Positions 58,626 to 64,000 of a DNA stretch of 64,000 nucleotides are shown here, piece by piece. The position numbers were made by a program, and so were the translations under genes. Where the stretch lies: the NCBI GenBank assembly GCA_963576475.1, contig OY754984.1, positions 22,345,215 through 22,409,214 on the forward strand, written 5' to 3'. The stretch comes from Molanna angustata (lineage: Eukaryota > Arthropoda > Insecta > Trichoptera > Molannidae). Position 1 is the stretch's first letter, and each line of letters starts with the position of its first letter. Under the pieces are notes generated by a model. That model was not told where the DNA came from. It worked only from the letters and a program-made list of their open reading frames with translations, and made no database searches.

Positions 58626-58885
58626 ACGATTATTTACAACTTATACTTTAAGACACCGGCTTCGAATAGTGTTTCCAATATATTCTATTATCATCGTATT
58701 TAGGTCCCGTAATAACATCTCACATACGAGTAGTTCAGCAAAGTACCTTTTTAATTGAGACGAGACTGGTGTATTGAGATGCACGCACTTTTCTGTGTTT
58801 CCTTTTATGAGGTAATGCACACCCATACACCCGTCGTTGGTTACCTCACATCGTGGGATATGCCGTGATGGTATGAACGGTTGAA
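58626..58885 (+). repeat. Dispersed repeat V
   Basis: GACACCGGCTTCGAATAGTG, TTTCC, AGTAGTTCAGCAAAGTACC, GGTAATGCACACCCATACAC, CCGTCGTTGGTTACC and GGGATATGCCGTGATGGTAT. Confidence 0.75.
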
Positions 58886-59519
58886 AATTTCGTGGATTTT
58901 CAACAACCGATTCAATCGACTGTATTGCACAGTCTATATGTACAGATATTCATGTAGTCGAAATGGTACATTCAAAAGACATAATTCAGTCTTTACTTCA
59001 ATCGGCCGGAAGCTTTCGCTGGGGAGTTTTAAATTCGCATTGGAAATAAATGTGTTTTTGATTTCCTCTCTTTCTTTCTCCGCGGCGGCAGCTATCGGAT
59101 GCTGAATGGCATCATAAATCATATTTCGAACGAAGAAACATGATGTGGGGATTTTTCGGGGAGAACTTGGGGAGATTTGGGGAGCTTTTTACACGTTGTT
59201 TGCTCCGCCGGCCTATTTATGCTAATGGCACAAGAATCGAAATATGCTCGCGTCTCGAAATCGGGCAATTTAGTCGGAAAATAAATATTGTGAACACAAC
59301 AAAATACAATGCAAACGGAAATGCATTTTGAAAAGGAAGGGGTAGCGCCCGATTCCATTGCTCCGATACTAAATGTATGTAAATTTGTTTTTATCGGGTG
59401 TGTCTAAAAGATTTTTTTTACATATTTATGACATAAATAGACGTGTCAAAGACTTGTAAAATATTCTATTGGCGGCACTTACAAACACAAATATATAAAA
59501 GAATGGATTATAGCCTATA
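58886..59519. other. Unassigned sequence
   Basis: Overlapping frames at 58881-59358 on both strands (62-79 codons) have no recognised domain. Slightly less AT-rich at 58985-59290. Confidence 0.4.
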
Positions 59520-60135
59520 CTAACCCATTCACCAGTTCGAGTTTCAATTGTTTTTACTCCTCACTAACCCAAGGGTATATATAAAGTGGGGAGATATGAT
59601 TTCGCAATATTTAAGGGTATTTTATTTAATTGCTGATTGTCAACTAGTATCATGCTGTGATTGTATTCTGAATGTTTCATCACAATATAAATATATGTGT
59701 GTGTGTGTTATGTAAGGCGTGTTAATTTTACTTTATCGATTATAGACTAAAGTACTCGTTGGATTCTTTTCAACTTTTGCAAATGTGTATACCTAATACT
59801 CGTTTAGACCCCATTAGATTTTGAAGGATATGTGAATAGTGCTTCTCAATTTTTTCAACCGTCAAATATTAAAAAGTGACCACAAAAGTTCAGGAAATTT
59901 AGAATTTTAAATTTTTATTTTCAAATTGGTAAAAAGGCACATCAATTTCATAAAATGGCATTGAAGAAATATCAAGTTTTCGTAACAAAGTAATTAAATA
60001 AAAAATATTGTAAAAATCATTTTATAAAAATGTTTAAAATATTCCATACAAAATTTTAATACTTTGTGGAGTGACTTGCGACTTGGTAGTGAAGAGTATA
60101 GTGTTGGTCACAACCCACTCATTTTTCTATGAATC
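59520..60135 (+). repeat. Dispersed repeat W, longest copy
   Basis: Starts TAACCCATTCACC and ACTCCTCACTAACCC, and ends GTAGTGAAGAGTATAGTG..GTCACAACCCACTC. TTACTCCTCACTA at the start is inverted against TAGTGAAGAGTA at the end, so it may be a MITE with imperfect TIRs. Copies: 5213 (reverse), 6285 and 19060. Confidence 0.7.
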
Positions 60136-60784
60136 TATCTATAGTGGAATTCGAACCGCGACCACCTCTGCCGCCGACCAGCTGATATTATGAAATCTTC
60201 TTTGCAGTTCAAATATTTTTTTTTAAATTGAAAACTGTTCGGGCGTTTAGGTTCCTACCTACCTATATCTCATCCTTTTAAAGTATTGTCACCATGCTGA
60301 GACGACCGCTAGTCGTCGGCTCGACGCGCCGCCCGGAGAAGCCATATTATTCAGTTGCATACGATATATCGCGCGGTACAGAAACCTTCTTCAGAAACCT
60401 TCAATAACGCGCGTTATCATTCATCTTCATTTATACCTGTATCTATTTGTGCTGTGTGTTGTTTATGTACATTTCTCCAGTGCTCTGGTCAGTGTCCATC
60501 TGAAGGCGGAAGGCAACCACCAGTAAATCGCCGGAACGGGGTAAGTCGCTCTCAGTTCTGGTGATAATATTCCCTTTTCTTATCCTTCCTCGACCAAGTT
60601 CATCCCCTGAATACAGTCCACTTAAACGAGTCGGGCATCGTGCCGGCCAGAGCAAAATTACCAATTCACTGAACCAGCGCCGAAACAAGAACTATCATGG
60701 CAAGAATCCAAAGAAAAAACTTATAAAAGCACGACACACGCGTGTTTCCCCACACACTAGTCTAGTCTCACTTTAAAAGGCACA
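60136..60784. other. GC-richer unassigned stretch
   Basis: From 60290 the sequence is CpG-rich (GTCGGCTCGACGCGCCGCCC near 60314) and contains a donor-like CGGAACGGGGTAAGTCG at 60531-60547. Small frames (69-81 codons) on both strands lack domains. Candidates: a host promoter and first exon, or an LTR-type leader. Undecided. Confidence 0.4.
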
Positions 60785-61207
60785 ACATTCAGAATGTGTG
60801 ATGGTGAACTTCATTGCTGAACTATGTGAGATGTTATTGTTGCCTGTTGTATTTTCTATTACCCGGCTCTTACGGGACACCCGAATTACTACATTCAGAA
60901 TGTGTGATGGTGAATCTCATTGCTGAACTATGTGAGATGTTATTGTTGCCTGTTGTATTTTCTATTACCTGGCTCTTACGGGAAACCCGAAACACTACAT
61001 TCAGAATGTGTGATGGTGAACCTCATTGCTGAACTATGTGAGATGTTATTGTTGCCTGTTGTATTTTCTATTACCTGGCTCTTACGGGAAACCCGAAACA
61101 CTACATTCAGAATGTGTGATGGTGAACCTCATTGCTGAACTATGTGAGATGTTATTTTTTCCTGTTGTATTTTCGATTACACGGCTCTTACGAGACACTA
61201 AAACGAT
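60785..61207. repeat. 106-bp tandem repeat, four units
   Basis: Units start ACATTCAGAATGTGTGATGG and contain GCTGAACTATGTGAGATGTT and CGGCTCTTACGGGA; frames repeat at 60814, 60920 and 61026, exactly 106 apart. Units 2 and 3 are nearly identical; 1 and 4 diverge. Confidence 0.93.
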
Positions 61208-61387
61208 GATAATAAAAATAGTAGAGCCACTATTCTAAGCCGGTGCCTCGCAGCTGACGTATATTTGTACATTTTGATATTTTACAAATTAATATTAACT
61301 TTGAAACTTTAACAGTGAAACTTTGTTTTTTTGGGAGCAAGTAAATAAATAAATAAAAAAAAGTAAAAAAAATATTTTAAATTTTAA
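61208..61387. other. Short AT-rich stretch with LINE/SINE-like tail
   Basis: AAGCCGGTGCCTCGCAGC near 61239 is the reverse of the first V motif; AAGTAAATAAATAAATAAA near 61340 looks like an element tail. Confidence 0.4.
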
Positions 61388-62050
61388 AGGGGCAACTGCT
61401 GCCAACGTACCTATTTTTCAATTTGATATGCCATCATTATTACTTATCAAATCGTTTTGAAAAAAATGACATAGATAGTTTGGGTATCAATATTCCTTAA
61501 CATTTTTATAATGTTCTGTATTAATTCTTGTAGTCAAATAATGGCATACCCCGATTTTCAACGTTAATCTTATATTTTAAATAAAGTATAAGGCGTAGAA
61601 CAATATATTTTTTTTAAATAAAAGAAGACAAAAATATCTGGAAAAATATGACGTGACATTTGCATTAGTTATGTTTCAGGTTTAGAAAAGAAACATTAAA
61701 AACATTTCTTTTCCCTTCAGTGCCATTGCGAATTAAAAGTTTTTTGGCTTAGTTACTTAACCTGATGAATTAATGCAACGTCACAGCATATTTTTTCCAG
61801 ATATTTTGTTCTCCTTTAATTTTAAAAAAATATATACCTAATAATTTTTTAAAAATATTAGGTAAATATCAAAAATCAGGATATGCTTGTTATTTTTCTA
61901 CAGAATACAGAACATAATTTAAAATTAAAGGAAAATTTTCTTTAATAATATCCAAACTATCTAGTTAATTTTTTATCAAAATGATTTGTTTTGTAGAAAT
62001 TATGCTATATCAAATTGAAAAAAATAGGTACCTTGGCAGCAGTCGCCCCT
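61388..62050. mobile_element. TTAA-flanked foldback element, copy 2
   Basis: TTAA at 61384-61387 and 62051-62054. Left arm AGGGGCAACTGCTGCCAACG, right arm complement GGCAGCAGTCGCCCCT. Arms of about 300 bp include ACCTATTTTTCAATTTGATA and its inverse. Same family as 47282-47967. Confidence 0.85.
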
Positions 62051-62104
62051 TTAAAATTATTACATATATCCTTGTAACAAGAACAATATACATTCCATAA
62101 TACA

Positions 62105-62165
62105 TTTTGTGAACGAAATCGACCGTGGCAGAACTCGCAACCATTGTATGAATGGATTTTGCAAC
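62105..62165 (-). repeat. SINE family A remnant
   Basis: On the minus strand GGTTGCGAGTTCTGCCACGG then TCGATTTCGTTCAC keeps the join of tRNA-like part and body with a small deletion in the B box. Confidence 0.6.
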
Positions 62166-62169
62166 ATTG

Positions 62170-62925
62170 TATGACATCATCATCATGATTGGCCCTACAG
62201 CCCGTTGTGGGCCTTGGCCTCCTTCAGACATCAGCCTCCACATCGTCCAGCCATCTCATTTTTGGTCTGCCTCTGCTTCTTCTTCCGTCTGGTGTGGTGT
62301 TTAAAACCTTCTTGGGAGTACGATCATCACTCATCCTGTGGACATGGCCCAACCATTGCAGTCTTCTTATTTTAATGAACTGTACGATGTTAGGTTCGCC
62401 ATACAGTGCCTCTAATTCGTGATTGAATCGTCTCCTCCACACTCCATTTTCGTTGACAGGACCAAATATCTTTCTGAGGACTTTCCTTTCAAATATCAGA
62501 AGTGTGTTTTCATCTCTTTTGGTCACTACCCAGCATTCGGCACCATATGCAATGACTGGACGGAGAAGCGTTTTATAAAAGGTTGTTTTGGTTTTTCTGC
62601 CGAGCAATTTGGACCTCAGATACTTATACAACCCATAATAGCATCTGTTTACTGCTGATAGCCATGCTCTAATTTCGGTGCTGTAGTTAATATCGTGGGT
62701 GATTTCAGTACCCAAGTATTTGAAGGAGTTGACGCTTTCTATGTGGTGTGACCCTATGTCTAATGGTGGATGTGTGTGGTTTGCCTGTGACTTGCTTGCT
62801 AGCATGTATTTGGTTTTGGATGCATTTATCCGGAGTCCCATGTCATGTGCATTGTATGATTCATTGTAACATTGTATAACACGTCTAGCAATATTGTCTC
62901 TCATTACAATAATATCATGAATCAA
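62170..62925 (-). pseudogene. LINE ORF2 C-terminal fragment, open
   Basis: Minus frame 62925-62224 (233 codons): YNAHDMGLRINASKTKYML (the conserved segment after the catalytic motif), SFKYLGTEITHDINYSTEIR, LLRPVIAYGAECWVVTKRDE, NTLLIFERKVLRKIFGPVNE, RLQWLGHVHRMSDDRTPKKV and GRRSRGRPKMRWLDDVEADV before a stop. The RT catalytic core itself is missing. No A-tail is clear; CCCAC/GTGGG and GATGATGATG follow. Open over its length, so fairly recent. Confidence 0.88.
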
Positions 62926-63639
62926 TAATCAAAATTAAAAGTTTTGACTCAGTGCCTTCAGTTTGTAGAAAAAAGGATAAAATATGTGATACTTGAATAG
63001 GCCACGAATGGTCCTGCTCATTTTTCTCAGACATGTATCGCTAACCACTTAACTAAAACCAGAACTCGCTCAGAACATACAGAGGCGTACCTGCCTTTGT
63101 TATTATAAACCAGGTAAACACAAAAAAATAAACAAACAAAAAACGGGTAAAATTTGACTTCAAATCCGATTCTAATTCTGAATTTTTCGCTATGTAGTAT
63201 ACACACATTGCAGACGTATTTTCTCTTTTATCCCAGTGCAATCACATTATAATTATCTCTCACACCAAGTAATGACTGTGAAATAGACGAAGTAATAGCC
63301 GTGTGAAAAACGAATACAACAGAATCCCTCTGCATAGCTACAAGCGAATATGACTTGACTCCTCTCTCGTTTACTCAAAATAAAAATCGGAAAATCCGTA
63401 TATGTTAATATATTAGTTCCTGCACAGTTCTAGTGTAACTTTTACATGTTTTCATAATACAAGAAGGTATTTTGACTATGACAACATCCGAACAGTGAGG
63501 AGTAAAAAAGAAATCGTAGATAGTACAAGTATGTGACATAAATTTGTAGGTATAATTTGATTTAATAAAAACTTAATTTGGAGTTTTCAGCCATATCAGT
63601 TCCGTCAACATTAATTTATCACATATTTCCATTTCTACT
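62926..63639. other. Unassigned sequence
   Basis: No domain, no shared repeat seen. Confidence 0.4.
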
Positions 63640-64000
63640 TTCTTCTTCTTTGTCAGTCGTCCTTCTTCCTGTAGTGGACATATGCCTCCCCTTGAGTCCT
63701 CTACAGATTTCTATCTTGCGCGTACCTAATCCCACCACTTTTAGCCACCCAACTTAGCATATCGTCAGACATTGTTTGAGGTCGCCCAATGATTCTTCTG
63801 CCCGTTCTAGGTCGCCATTCCAGCACCTTCATCTGGAGTCTGTGGTTCGGGCGGCATGCCCTGGCCGACTCCATTTCTGGTTGGCAACCCTTTGGACAAC
63901 GACGGAGACTGGTTTCCTCTCACTCAACGAAATACCCAGCATTTTTCCTTTATTGAATTGTATTATGAATGATTTGCACTACATTTTTCATGACAGAAAC
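63640..64000 (-). pseudogene. LINE 3' end running off the window
   Basis: Minus strand: MLGISLSERK, VVVQRVANQKW, GHAARTTDSRW-like, VLEWRPRTGRRIIGRPQTMS, DDMLSWVAKSGG, YAQDRNL and GEAYVHYRKKDD with stop. It matches the tail at 6058-6240 (WSDDI..CAG, AQDR, GEAFVQE). AAGAAGAAGAAAG closes it near 63640. Upstream parts lie outside the window. Confidence 0.8.

Noticed and set aside
60814..61238. Small cysteine-rich protein family in tandem
   Set aside because: The frames only reflect the 106-bp repeat and shift into one another; no signal of coding constraint.

Overview
The window is a repeat-dominated piece of an animal genome, most likely an insect. It is strongly AT-rich and carries tRNA-derived SINEs, many truncated LINEs, an intron-containing Tc1-type transposon, a long LTR retrotransposon and (AT)n arrays. 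Two 3'-end signatures (a GCC...GGC hairpin followed by AATAAGnCCGCC, and the LINE terminus GATGGTATGTATG) remind me of Lepidoptera or Trichoptera elements, but that placement is a recollection, not a test. I found no convincing host protein-coding gene, rRNA gene or functional tRNA gene. Nearly every recognisable protein fragment is reverse transcriptase, transposase or integrase.

Layout. 1-7 kb: a SINE, a LINE 3' end, then a minisatellite invaded by a SINE that was itself invaded by a LINE with a 788-codon reading frame, followed by small SINE, LINE and repeat pieces. 7-11.6 kb: a minus-strand LINE broken by frameshifts and by a roughly 0.9 kb repeat (X), itself lying between the two halves of an inverted X copy. 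12-13.4 kb: an inverted-repeat element full of ATCGGCCGAT palindromes, then a probable LTR with a primer-binding-like site. 14.4-15.6 kb: LINE inside LINE. 16.5-19.3 kb: SINE inside a LINE 3' UTR, then a 79-bp satellite split by a MITE. 20-24.4 kb: LINE 3' fragments and dispersed repeats. 24.6-25.7 kb: a highly uniform 28-bp array ending in an apparently intact Tc1 element (25.7-27.4 kb). 28-32.4 kb: SINE and LINE fragments and the Y/Z/M repeats.

33.6-44.1 kb: an 8.2 kb minus-strand LTR retrotransposon with almost identical LTRs sits inside an (AT)n array. It has lost nearly all of gag-pol but keeps an open 157-codon integrase C-terminal frame. Next to it lie an 85-bp perfect palindrome and further (AT)n arrays. 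44-50 kb: LINE 3' ends, one with a LINE inserted at a 12-bp duplication, and a TTAA-flanked long-inverted-repeat element. 50.6-53 kb: a LINE inside another LINE with a 13-bp target duplication and a 649-codon RT frame. 53-64 kb: short tandem repeats, a TIR element, SINEs, a 106-bp tandem repeat, a second TTAA foldback and two more LINE 3' ends.

The window reads as a stratified record of transposition. Where junctions are clear, the order of insertion can be read from them. The elements are probably linked through shared 3' tails: one SINE type carries the same terminal hairpin as the CR1-like LINEs, and another LINE set shares (GAA)n tails. Coordinates of repeat edges were read by eye and can be off by several bases.
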